Shown here: in pieces, positions 1 to 6,767 of the stretch
How positions within the stretch are numbered: position 1 is the first letter of the stretch
Layout of the letters: the number at the start of each line of letters is the position of its first letter
NCBI GenBank assembly: GCA_023129805.1
Contig: JAGMBK010000051.1
Span: forward strand, 1 to 11,601
DNA: 11,601 nt
Reading direction: 5' to 3'
DNA from: Candidatus Zixiibacteriota bacterium
GTDB taxonomy: Bacteria > Zixibacteria > MSB-5A5 > SM1-73
Notes under the pieces: generated by a model
The model's database searches: none
Told to the model about the DNA's origin: nothing
Seen by the model: only the letters and a program-made list of their open reading frames with translations
Translations under genes and position numbers: made by a program

Positions 1-1173
1 GTGGAAACCACTGAAAGTGTTTATGGGGTGACCTCTATTGCCCTTGACGGCGCTGGGAATCCACACATTGCATTCGATAAGGGCTACGGTACTGGCGAGC
101 AGCTCTGGCATGCATGGTGGGATGGTTCAAACTGGCAACAAGAAGGGATAGATTCTCAACCCGATTATAGTGCAGATGTCGGTGAGTGGAATTCTATAGC
201 ATTTGATACAGATGGCTATCCCCATATTGCATATACATATCAGACTTGGGCAGGAGATTGCTATCTGAGGCATGCTTACAAGGATGCATCAGGCTGGCAT
301 ATTCAGGTTGCCGACAGTCTTATTGGTGATGAATTTCAGTATGTATCCCTGGCTTTAGATAATGACAACAATCCCCACATAAGCTATTATGATTGCGATG
401 TATATGACTTGAAATATGCCCATTGGGATGGAGCAACCTGGCATACCGTGAGAGTAGACAGCACAGGAGGTGTGGGAAAACATTCATCTATCGCTCTGGA
501 TAGTCTTGACTATCCTCACATTGCTTATCTTGACGGCACCAATTATGGAGTCAAGTATGCACGATGGGACGGCTCAAATTGGCAGATTGAGACAGTTGAA
601 TCGGATGTTGGATACGGATTTTATACCTCGCTTGCTCTTGATGCAAATGACCGTCCACACATCAGTTCTGGGGAATATATGGGTAACCTAAGATTTGCCT
701 ACTGGGATGGTTCAGATTGGCAAATTGAGGTTGTTGATAATACTGTATGCTGTGACTGGACATCACTTGCTATTGACGATAGTGGTTATTGTCATATTGC
801 TTACTATGATGGTGGTGATTCTACAAATCTCAAATATGCCAAAAGAATCCCCACTACTACAGGTGTAGAGGAAACCGCTGATCATTCTATTCCAAGGGTT
901 TTTTCCCTTGCACAAAACTATCCTAACCCATTTAACCCGACTACTTCTATTCAATATGTTCTTCTGAGGGAAGGCTTTGTGCAACTTCAAATATATAACA
1001 TCGCTGGTCAATTAGTGCGGACACTGGTGAGTAGAAAAGAGCGGGCAGGAACTCACACAGTCAGCTGGAATGGAAAAGATAACGACGGCAAAAGTGTCAG
1101 TAGCGGGATTTACTTCTATCGATTAGAGACAGATAGATTCAAGAGTGCCAAGAAGATGTTGCTACTGAAGTAG
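1..1173 (+). CDS. Secreted repeat protein with C-terminal T9SS sorting domain (5' partial)
   Basis: The reading frame is open from the window edge, so the true start lies upstream; the GTG at base 1 is not evidence of a start. Of the 390 visible residues, roughly 10-283 form six repeats of 45-53 residues. Each pairs a strand such as SIALD..G.PHIAY with one such as LKYA.WDGSNWQIE.VDS. The PHIA/PHIS cores begin at residues 21, 74, 125, 172 and 219, with CHIA at 264. The regular repeat suggests a beta-propeller-like extracellular domain, which is an inference. Residues about 298-390 form a T9SS type A sorting / FlgD-Ig-like domain with FSLAQNYPNPFNPTTSI, then IYNIAGQLVRTL, SWNGKDNDGKSVSSGIYFYRL and a basic KSAKKMLLLK end. 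By family knowledge this tail sends proteins through the outer membrane by type IX secretion and is cut off at the surface. The last repeat lacks its W-containing half. The ligand or enzymatic role is unknown. No terminator with a T-run is visible after the stop. Confidence 0.85.
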   Translation: METTESVYGVTSIALDGAGNPHIAFDKGYGTGEQLWHAWWDGSNWQQEGIDSQPDYSADVGEWNSIAFDTDGYPHIAYTYQTWAGDCYLRHAYKDASGWHIQVADSLIGDEFQYVSLALDNDNNPHISYYDCDVYDLKYAHWDGATWHTVRVDSTGGVGKHSSIALDSLDYPHIAYLDGTNYGVKYARWDGSNWQIETVESDVGYGFYTSLALDANDRPHISSGEYMGNLRFAYWDGSDWQIEVVDNTVCCDWTSLAIDDSGYCHIAYYDGGDSTNLKYAKRIPTTTGVEETADHSIPRVFSLAQNYPNPFNPTTSIQYVLLREGFVQLQIYNIAGQLVRTLVSRKERAGTHTVSWNGKDNDGKSVSSGIYFYRLETDRFKSAKKMLLLK

Positions 1174-1574
1174 GTGGTAGTAGATAGATTATATTTAGGC
1201 GGACTTTACATCACACGGGCTTTGCTTGTGGCTTAATTGGTTTACCCAAATGCTTCGCACTTCGCAAAGCCAGAGGGAGTTTTGTAAAATTCTGAACATT
1301 GTCCGCGCGTTGGTCACGGAACCCATGTCCGTTCATGGTGAATCCTTCAGGTCAAGCCCGGTCAGGGCAAATCCGTCACCCTGGAGAATGTTACTGTGCC
1401 TGTCGGGTCCCCCAACCGATCCCGCAAAATGCGGGACCAGGTCAGGGGATGCGTATGCATTCATACGAACCTGGCGGGCACAAGAAAAATAGCTCTAATG
1501 TTGTTGGGGCAGTGGTTCAACCCCTGCCCCAACAAGGAGTAATGACCCGTATTATACTAAAGAGGGAAAAACAG
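1174..1574. other. Hairpin-rich intergenic region upstream of hutH
   Basis: I see no convincing gene here. The hutH frame stays open upstream to 1299, but the translation over these bases resembles nothing and crosses hairpins. The region holds an 8-bp inverted repeat (GGCTTTGC 1218-1225 with GCAAAGCC 1264-1271) and three further perfect stems: 1420-1426 with 1430-1436, 1452-1457 with 1462-1467, and 1501-1512 with 1524-1535. TGTCGGGT at 1401-1408 also occurs in the palindromic element at 3494-3501. No good sigma70 promoter is evident; TATACT at 1553-1558 has no matching -35 hexamer. The hutH promoter could be of another sigma class or lie further upstream. Confidence 0.6.
1501..1535 (+). promoter_or_regulatory. 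Strong stem-loop in the hutH leader
   Basis: TTGTTGGGGCAG at 1501-1512 pairs perfectly with CTGCCCCAACAA at 1524-1535, giving a 12-bp stem with an 11-base loop. It is not followed by a T-run, so it is a poor intrinsic terminator. It ends 25 bases before the hutH SD site. It may be an mRNA 5' structure, an operator-like inverted repeat, or part of a dispersed repeat. The structure is read directly; the role is inference. Confidence 0.5.
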
Positions 1575-3065
1575 ATGAAGCTGGTCACAATAGATGGTGA
1601 TAATTTAACTTTGGAAGATGTGGAAGCAGTTGCCATCCGCGGAGCTAAAGTTAGAATCCATCCCAAAGCGGTAACAAAGATAAGAAAATGCAGAAAGTAT
1701 GTCGAAAAGATAGTGGATGCAAAACAGACCGTTTACGGAATCAATACCGGTTTTGGGAGCCTCTGCCACAAAAGGATAAGCAAAAAAGACATAGAGAAAC
1801 TTCAGGAAAATCTGGTTTTAAGCCACGCCCTTTCTGTGGGTCCGGTTTTCTCTGAAGAGGAAGTCAGGGCGATCATGCTTTTGCGGGCAAATGTGCTGGC
1901 AAAGGGATTTTCCGGAGTAAGGCTTCAGTTGATTCAAACCCTGGTGGAGATGATCAACAAGAGTTTGCATCCCATGATTCCGGAAAAAGGTTCGGTGGGT
2001 GCATCCGGCGATTTGGCTCCCTTAGCCTTCATGGCTTTGCCCCTGATGGGAAGAGGGTGGGTGTTTTATCAGGGCAGATTGATGGAGGGAAAAAAGGCTT
2101 TTAAAAAAGCAGGAATATCACCTCTCAAGCTCTCTTCCAAGGAAGGGCTCGCTTTGATCAATGGCACCTGCGTGATGACCGCCATCGGGGTTTTGTCATT
2201 GCTGAAGGCAGAAAGGCTAACAGAGCTTGCCGATATGGCGGGAGCTTTGAGTCTGGAAGCGGCTTTGTGCACCCCGGCGGCATTTGACCCAAACATCCAG
2301 AAGGTTAGAAAACACAAAGGGCAAAGAAAATCGGCTGAGAATCTGGTAAACCTGACCAGAGGGAGCCAGATAAGAGAGTTTCATAAAGCCTGTCCCAAAG
2401 TGCAGGACCCATACAGCTTTCGTTGCATGCCCCAGGTACATGGCGCTGTTCGGGACAGCCTATCCCATGTTCGATCAGTGCTGGAGATTGAAATAAACTC
2501 CGCAACGGATAATCCCCTAATCTTTCCAGATGAGAACAAGGTGATCTCTGCGGGAAATTTTCATGGCGAGCCGGTCGCCTTAGCCTTGGATTTTCTGAGC
2601 ATAGCGGTATCTGAGCTTGCCAGCATATCTGAGCGAAGGATCGCCTGTTTGATAAATCCAGCAATATCAGATCTTCCGGCTTTTCTAATAAAAGAGCCGG
2701 GCTTAAACTCAGGATTTATGATGGCGCAGATTGTGGCGGCTTCGCTGGTCTCAGAGAACAAATGTTTAGCCCATCCCGCTTCAGTCGACTCCATCCCCAC
2801 CTCCATAGACCAGGAAGATCATGTTAGCATGGGGACCATAGCCGCGCGAAAAGCCAGAGAGGTGGGCAACAATACCGAAGATGTTTTAGCCATTGAGTTT
2901 TTAGCCGCTTCTCAGGGAATAGATTTCAGATCTCCCTTGAAACCGGGGATTGGCACCGGTAAAATCCATCAAAAGATAAGAGGACGCATACCGCCGGTAA
3001 CCAAAGACAGGCTTTTGGTTTTGGATCTGGTTAAGATGAAAGAGTTGATGAGAAAGGGATTTTAG
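1575..3065 (+). CDS. hutH: Histidine ammonia-lyase
   Basis: The enzyme removes ammonia from L-histidine to give trans-urocanate, the first step of cytoplasmic histidine breakdown. The 496-residue product has normal family length. The MIO prosthetic group should form from A143-S144-G145 inside GSVGASGDLAPLA. Other family positions are present: Y54 in VYGINTGFG, S83-H84 (the histidine-selective pair, where Phe/Tyr lyases carry other residues), N197, Q277, Y280, R283, F329 in GNFHGEP, and E414 in QEDHVSMG. The run LNSGFMMAQIVAASL...SENK.LAHPASVDSIPTS is also typical. ATG 1575 was chosen because AGAGGG at 1561-1566 lies 8 bases upstream and MKLVTIDGDNLTLEDV fits the family N terminus. ATG 1542 would add 11 residues, but its AAGGAG is only 2 bases away. 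No hutU, hutI or hutG gene is in the window, so this copy stands alone here. An aminomutase is a less likely alternative. Confidence 0.95.
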   Translation: MKLVTIDGDNLTLEDVEAVAIRGAKVRIHPKAVTKIRKCRKYVEKIVDAKQTVYGINTGFGSLCHKRISKKDIEKLQENLVLSHALSVGPVFSEEEVRAIMLLRANVLAKGFSGVRLQLIQTLVEMINKSLHPMIPEKGSVGASGDLAPLAFMALPLMGRGWVFYQGRLMEGKKAFKKAGISPLKLSSKEGLALINGTCVMTAIGVLSLLKAERLTELADMAGALSLEAALCTPAAFDPNIQKVRKHKGQRKSAENLVNLTRGSQIREFHKACPKVQDPYSFRCMPQVHGAVRDSLSHVRSVLEIEINSATDNPLIFPDENKVISAGNFHGEPVALALDFLSIAVSELASISERRIACLINPAISDLPAFLIKEPGLNSGFMMAQIVAASLVSENKCLAHPASVDSIPTSIDQEDHVSMGTIAARKAREVGNNTEDVLAIEFLAASQGIDFRSPLKPGIGTGKIHQKIRGRIPPVTKDRLLVLDLVKMKELMRKGF

Positions 3066-3092
3066 AGTTGAGAGTTGAGAGTTAAGAGTTGT
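3065..3092 (+). repeat. Four-copy GAGTTGA-type heptad tandem repeat
   Basis: Four consecutive 7-mers read GAGTTGA, GAGTTGA, GAGTTAA and GAGTTGT. The first G is the last base of the hutH stop codon, so the array begins at the gene end. Similar GAGTTGA/GTTTGAG words recur at 6630-6640 in the exbB leader. It looks like low-complexity intergenic sequence; no function can be read. Confidence 0.6.
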
Positions 3093-3403
3093 GAGAGGGG
3101 GACAAGACAATCAACTAACTAACAAAATGACCCTGTTTCCATCTGTTTCTTGAGGATAATGGAAAGGTCGCCAAAATTGGCGAAACGTCTTCGCAGATGC
3201 TTACGAAGATCACCTGAACTCATTCACTTACTATCGGATACCCCCTATAATTCAAGGTGGCACAGCGTATTATTAATGGTCATCAGGGGAATAAAACGGG
3301 CACGTTTTTTGTATCTATAAAGGACGACAAGGTATTGACTCTTGTGGCGAAACAAGGCATTTAAAAAAGTGATCTCTGAAAGATGGAGTGTAAGGTTAGG
3401 GTG

Positions 3404-3565
3404 TGTTGAAGAAGTAGATGTAGGTCGGGTTTTCCCCGTGAGGGTTCATCCTGAAGAGATTCACCCTGAAGGGGATACCCGAACAATAAAATGTGTCGGG
3501 TAGCTCTCCCCCGCCGTTGGCGGGGGATCGCAACCCAACCTACAAAGCTCTCCCGCCCTTCAACA
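3404..3565. repeat. Composite palindromic MITE/REP-like element
   Basis: Outer arms TGTTGAAG (3404-3411) and CTTCAACA (3558-3565) are exact complements. Inside them, TGTAGGTCGGGTT (3419-3431) and AACCCAACCTACA (3532-3544) pair at 12 of 13 positions, giving a 126-bp core. The core carries TCGGGT (3425-3430) pairing with ACCCGA (3477-3482), CCCC (3434-3437) with GGGG (3471-3474), and a perfect 8-bp hairpin CCCCCGCC/GGCGGGGG (3508-3515, 3519-3526). A direct repeat, TTCATCCTGAAG at 3445-3456 and TTCACCCTGAAG at 3460-3471, lies between. Nested terminal inverted repeats with no gene inside are typical of non-autonomous miniature transposable elements or large REP/BIME-type repeats. No transposase is in the window and no clear target-site duplication was seen. 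Confidence 0.65.
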
Positions 3566-3584
3566 ACTGATCACAAGAATTTTC

Positions 3585-3612
3585 TTGACAAAATGCTATT
3601 TTTACTTACTTT
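3585..3612 (+). promoter_or_regulatory. Possible sigma70-type promoter for the small membrane gene
   Basis: TTGACA at 3585-3590 is a perfect -35 hexamer. The best -10 at a usable distance is TACTTT at 3607-3612 (16-base spacer), which matches TATAAT at only three positions. It lies about 45 bases upstream of the ATG at 3657. The -35 is strong but the -10 is weak. Confidence 0.35.
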
Positions 3613-3656
3613 GAAAGTAGAGAACATGGGAAAAGAAAGGAAGATATAATCGCCCC

Positions 3657-3938
3657 ATGCCCCAGAGACTAAAGCCCTATAATAGTCGGATTCCCACCAG
3701 GTTTGAGATGGCGTTTAGCTTGGGGGTGGTTTTGATCGTTTTTTTGCTGGGCTTGTTGATCCTGATAGGGGTATTCGGAATCAGCCCCGGCTTCAGAGTC
3801 ACTCTGGGAATAATTCTTTTAGGTTATGGGTTGATCCGATTCTGGATGCTTAAGTCTGGATATGAGGGTCTTAAAAGAAAAGAAGAAAGTTTGAACCGGA
3901 TAGACAAAGAGGATGATAAAAATTTGCGTAATTTTTAA
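3657..3938 (+). CDS. Small two-helix membrane protein, unknown function
   Basis: The 93-residue product has a basic N terminus, a hydrophobic helix at about 19-42, a short Gly/Pro turn (GISPG), a second helix at about 46-64, and a charged tail rich in Lys, Glu and Asp ending in DKEDDKNLRNF. The shape predicts a hairpin in the inner membrane with both ends in the cytoplasm. I recognise no family motif. AGGAAG at about 3638-3643 sits roughly 13 bases from ATG 3657, a little far. ATG at 3708 would give a shorter protein that still keeps both helices, so the start is uncertain. The stop is directly followed by the promoter of the TPR gene, so the two need not be co-transcribed. Confidence 0.65.
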   Translation: MPQRLKPYNSRIPTRFEMAFSLGVVLIVFLLGLLILIGVFGISPGFRVTLGIILLGYGLIRFWMLKSGYEGLKRKEESLNRIDKEDDKNLRNF

Positions 3939-3945
3939 AAAAATC

Positions 3946-3973
3946 TTGACTTTGTTTCAAAAAGTGTTAATAT
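3946..3973 (+). promoter_or_regulatory. Likely sigma70-type promoter of the TPR gene
   Basis: TTGACT at 3946-3951 (five of six consensus bases) is followed after 16 bases by TAATAT at 3968-3973 (four of six), inside a very AT-rich stretch. TATAAA at 3971-3976 overlaps as an alternative -10 with a 19-base spacer. Transcription would start near 3980, leaving a leader of about 30 bases before the ATG at 4008. It may drive the whole block down to tonB. Confidence 0.6.
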
Positions 3974-4007
3974 AAAAAATTGTTTTTTCATAAACTTGGA
4001 AAAGGAT

Positions 4008-5756
4008 ATGATGAAGAAAGCTCTAAAAAGTTGCCTGGAGGCAGTGATCATCTTCCTTTTGGTTTTTGCGCAACAAGCGTGGTGTGCCGATCTGAAACCC
4101 GGGATCAAAGCATACGAAAGTGGAGACTACGATCAAGCCATCCAGCTCATAAATGACTATCTTAAGCAAAAGCACCGGGACGAGAAAGCATATTTCTATT
4201 TGGGGAATTGTTATTCCAAGAAAGGTGAATGGGATACGGCTATCGAACAATATCAAAAAGCTTTGGAGCTTAAGTCCAAATACTGGGAAGCTTACTCTCA
4301 ACTCGGATATGCTTATTATAAAAAGGGAATGTACGATGAAGCCGAGAAGACCTTCCAGGATGGATTGAAGAAGAAGGAGAGGGGAGAGTTCTATAACGGA
4401 TTGGGCTTGGTGCAGATGGCAAAGGGAATGCTTAAAGATGCAGATTTCTCCTTCCGCAAGGCCATCGCCTATGATGATGAAAATCCCGAATATCACAAGA
4501 ATCTGGGAGACGCGAACTTCGAAAAGGGAGTATTGGTAATTGCCATGCAGGAGTATCAGACTGCCCTGGAGTTGGACTCCTCCATGGTGGAGGTTTACTT
4601 CAATTTGGCTCAGGCTTATCTCAAGCAGGTAAGATTCAATGATGCCATGGATGCTTTCAAGACCGTGATTCGGGTGGACCCTGAGAACAAAGAGGCTTAT
4701 CTTGCCCTGGGCGAGATCTACATGCTGGATGCCAAGCATCGTCCGAAGGCGAGTTATCCCAAGGCGAGGATAATTTACGAGGAATATCTGAAGATCGGTG
4801 AGGGGAACTCTGAGGTCTTCGGAAACCTGGGAATCTCTTACTATTACCTCTCAATAATGCTCCCTTCCTTGGTGGTGAATGGAGACACCCTGAACCGTCA
4901 AGGAATGGCTCAAAAGGCCAGCCAGTATCTGGAGAGAGCTTCCAGTGTTAATCCTGAGAAGCCGGATATATATTACTATCTAGGCAAATCCTATCAGGAT
5001 TTGAAGAACTTCCCGGAAGCACTCAAGGCATTTGAGAGTTATGAGAGGGCTTTGACTCAGCAGGAATACGAATGGACTGAAGAAGATGCGGATTTTTGGA
5101 TAAGCAAAGGGCGGGTGCTGGCGGAGATCGGAGATTCGGCTTCGCTGGATCAAGCAATCGCTTCTTTGAAAAGAGGCATCGAGCTCGATACAACCAAGAC
5201 CCCCGCTTACTCCCACTTGGGAAAAGCTTTGTATGATCAGGGGAAGTATGAGAAAGCCATTCCCTTCTTCCAGAAGAGGATCGAAAGCGATCCAGACAAT
5301 GCCAGTGCCCATTATAACTTAGTTTTAAGTTATCTTAAACTGGAAAAATATCGAGAGGCGGTAAAACCTTTGGAGAAGGTGGTAAAGCTTAAGCCAGACG
5401 AAGCGGCTTATCACGATCTTCTGGCCCGAGTCTATATAAACCTTAATAAATTTGGGGAAGCCAAAGATTGTTATCTTAAAGAAATCCAATTGGATCCTGC
5501 CAAGTGTGAGTTACAGTCACATGTGGCATATTGCTATATGCGACTGGGGAAACCGGCGGCGGCAGTTCCTCATTACAGAAAGGCAGTTTCTTGTTTTCCA
5601 AAAAATGTCAACCATCTCTTAAGTCTTGCAAAAGCCTTAGAGTTGTCCAAAAACGTAGACGAAGCTTATGAGTACTATCTTAAGGTTTTGGAGATTGATC
5701 CCAAAAACAAGGAGGCTTTGGACAGGAGAGACTACATAGATATGCAAAGATATTAA
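4008..5756 (+). CDS. Exported TPR-repeat protein
   Basis: The 582-residue product starts with a Sec-type signal: MMKKALK, then a hydrophobic core at about 12-25 ending QAWCADLKPG. The cysteine lacks a normal lipobox, so a lipoprotein is unlikely. The rest, from about residue 33, is a solenoid of around a dozen tetratricopeptide repeats. Clear units are near 60-90, 94-124, 127-158, 161-192, 195-226, 229-262, 321-350, 363-395, 399-430, 433-464, 467-498, 501-532 and 536-568, many ending in the usual A.ELDP or KLKPD turn. TPR solenoids bind proteins or peptides. The export signal places this one in the periplasm or on the membrane, and its neighbours suggest a scaffold for the downstream envelope complex (inference). 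A frame starting at TTG 3996 is open, but GGA/AAGGA at 3998-4006 points to ATG 4008 or 4011. The promoter is at 3946-3973. Confidence 0.85.
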   Translation: MMKKALKSCLEAVIIFLLVFAQQAWCADLKPGIKAYESGDYDQAIQLINDYLKQKHRDEKAYFYLGNCYSKKGEWDTAIEQYQKALELKSKYWEAYSQLGYAYYKKGMYDEAEKTFQDGLKKKERGEFYNGLGLVQMAKGMLKDADFSFRKAIAYDDENPEYHKNLGDANFEKGVLVIAMQEYQTALELDSSMVEVYFNLAQAYLKQVRFNDAMDAFKTVIRVDPENKEAYLALGEIYMLDAKHRPKASYPKARIIYEEYLKIGEGNSEVFGNLGISYYYLSIMLPSLVVNGDTLNRQGMAQKASQYLERASSVNPEKPDIYYYLGKSYQDLKNFPEALKAFESYERALTQQEYEWTEEDADFWISKGRVLAEIGDSASLDQAIASLKRGIELDTTKTPAYSHLGKALYDQGKYEKAIPFFQKRIESDPDNASAHYNLVLSYLKLEKYREAVKPLEKVVKLKPDEAAYHDLLARVYINLNKFGEAKDCYLKEIQLDPAKCELQSHVAYCYMRLGKPAAAVPHYRKAVSCFPKNVNHLLSLAKALELSKNVDEAYEYYLKVLEIDPKNKEALDRRDYIDMQRY

Positions 5757-5807
5757 GAAAATAAAATCAAAATCTCTTTAGGTGAATAACAGAGGAGTTG
5801 AACACGA

Positions 5808-6530
5808 ATGGCAGATAAGAACCAAAACAACAAAACTGAGGAAAGAATTTCGGAGGAGATGCGTTTCAAATACATCGGGTTTGACATTTATCCTAAGAAG
5901 GCGAAGAAGTTCTGGAAAAGCGAGGAGGAAAAAAGAAGATACTTAGAGGAGATCAGGCAGAAAAGTTCCAGAGCAGTTCTTGTAAAGAGAGAGCATAGCC
6001 TGGTGAGGGTAGCGGTCTTTTCCAAGGTGGACCGGATAGTTTTGACCATCACCTCGTTTCTTCTAACGGTAAGCCTGTTTTTGCCCTGGTTCTCCTTAAG
6101 AGGAGAGGGATTTCACTCGCAAGTTATTGGCCTGGGTTATTTCCTAAAGCTGGGAACGCTATTTGGCTACGCTCCTTTGAGTGGGGCCCTCTTCAGTGTT
6201 TTTGTGATTTTGGTGGGGTTGACCATACTTTCCTCATTCGGTGCCGGAGTGATCAGCCTGGTGGCGATGCACAAGAAGCACAATGATGTGGAAGCCTATT
6301 TAACTAGCCTGAAAAAAAGATTGAAGTTGAATTTGGTCCCCCTGGTTTTATGGGTGGCTTTAATCGTAATCTCAACCATAGGCATGCCCACACCATTCGC
6401 GGATGCCCTGAAGGTGAATGGATTGGGCGACAGCTTCAACGTGATCAATTTCTTTGCCCTCTCCAGCTACGGGGTGTGGTTGAGTCTGCCCAGTGTGATA
6501 ATTAATTGCACAAAAATCAGTGATCTTTAA
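5808..6530 (+). CDS. Multi-pass inner-membrane protein, unknown family
   Basis: The 240-residue product has a charged cytoplasmic N-terminal segment of about 70 residues. It includes RFKYIGFDIYPKKAKKFWKS, then a Lys/Glu-rich helix (EEEKRRYLEEIRQKS). Hydrophobic helices follow at about 76-97, 124-153, 174-194 and 213-234. The loop between the first two contains LPWFSLRGEGFHSQVIGLGY, and the loop between the second and third is basic (MHKKHNDVEAYLTSLKKRLK). I recognise no known family. GGAG at 5794-5797 lies 10 bases before the ATG. The gene starts 51 bases after the TPR gene and precedes exbB by 237 bases on the same strand, so a role tied to the TPR protein or the Exb/TonB system is plausible but unproven. 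The YIGFDIYPKK region may be a protein-contact motif. Confidence 0.75.
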   Translation: MADKNQNNKTEERISEEMRFKYIGFDIYPKKAKKFWKSEEEKRRYLEEIRQKSSRAVLVKREHSLVRVAVFSKVDRIVLTITSFLLTVSLFLPWFSLRGEGFHSQVIGLGYFLKLGTLFGYAPLSGALFSVFVILVGLTILSSFGAGVISLVAMHKKHNDVEAYLTSLKKRLKLNLVPLVLWVALIVISTIGMPTPFADALKVNGLGDSFNVINFFALSSYGVWLSLPSVIINCTKISDL

Positions 6531-6767
6531 AAAAGATAAGTTCGATTGGGTTGGCTGGGTCGTGTGTCCGGTTAATCCTTGACGATATTTCGAAAAGTAA
6601 GGTTAGTTTCAAGCAAGGAGGTATGGATGGTTTGAGTTGAGATTCAAACAGAAGTTGGTAACAACCAGTGGGGCACTTTGTTCAAGGGCGATTCTTTGAA
6701 TTGAGTTTGAGAGTTGCTTTGAAAAAATTGGTAGGTTAAACTTTTCAAATTTAAAAGGAGAGTTTAA
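6531..6767. other. exbB leader region
   Basis: This gap holds a hairpin, GTTTGA (6630-6635) with TCAAAC (6644-6649). A full anti-SD match AAGGAGGT at 6615-6622 is followed by tiny frames (ATG 6623, MDGLS then stop; ATG 6627, MV then stop). TTGACG at 6579-6584 is a fair -35, but no acceptable -10 follows at 16-18 bases. There is no T-run terminator, so read-through from upstream is possible. The exbB ribosome binding site AAGGAG is at 6755-6760, 7 bases from its ATG. Confidence 0.45.

Larger units (their letters stand above)
3066..3656. other. Intergenic region with repeats, no convincing gene
   Basis: From left to right the gap holds the heptad array, a palindrome at 3168-3183 (TCGCCAA, two bases, TTGGCGA), the composite palindromic element at 3404-3565, and a possible promoter before the small membrane gene. 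A 53-codon frame at 3159-3320 encodes a very basic peptide, but its GAGG lies only 3 bases from the ATG and it crosses the palindrome, so I do not call it. I see no terminator with a T-run after hutH. Confidence 0.6.

Noticed and set aside
1299..1574. N-terminal extension of hutH by 92 residues
   Set aside because: The frame is open, but the added sequence resembles nothing, crosses three hairpins and lies before a good SD at 1561-1566; the family starts at ATG 1575.
1542..1574. Alternative hutH start at ATG 1542
   Set aside because: AAGGAG is only 2 bases from this ATG, and the 11 added residues (MTRIILKREKQ) are not part of the family N terminus.
3159..3320. 53-codon frame encoding a very basic peptide (MERSPKLAKRLRRCLRRSPE)
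   Set aside because: The only SD-like GAGG is 3 bases from the ATG, it overlaps a palindrome and no family is recognisable. It could be a gene remnant, but the evidence is too thin.
3404..3565. CRISPR array or insertion sequence with transposase
   Set aside because: There is no regular repeat-spacer pattern, and the element is too short and without an open frame for a transposase.
3996..4007. TTG start for the TPR protein
   Set aside because: ATG 4008 or 4011 has AAGGA/GGA just upstream and gives a normal signal peptide; the TTG has no SD.
4083..4088. Lipoprotein signal in the TPR protein
   Set aside because: The cysteine is preceded by QAW, not a lipobox such as LAG or LSA.
4023..4739. 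Long open frame of 238 codons on the - strand
   Set aside because: It lies wholly inside the TPR gene, which has clear repeat and signal motifs. The opposite frame is a low-complexity Leu/Ile/His-rich shadow without known motifs.
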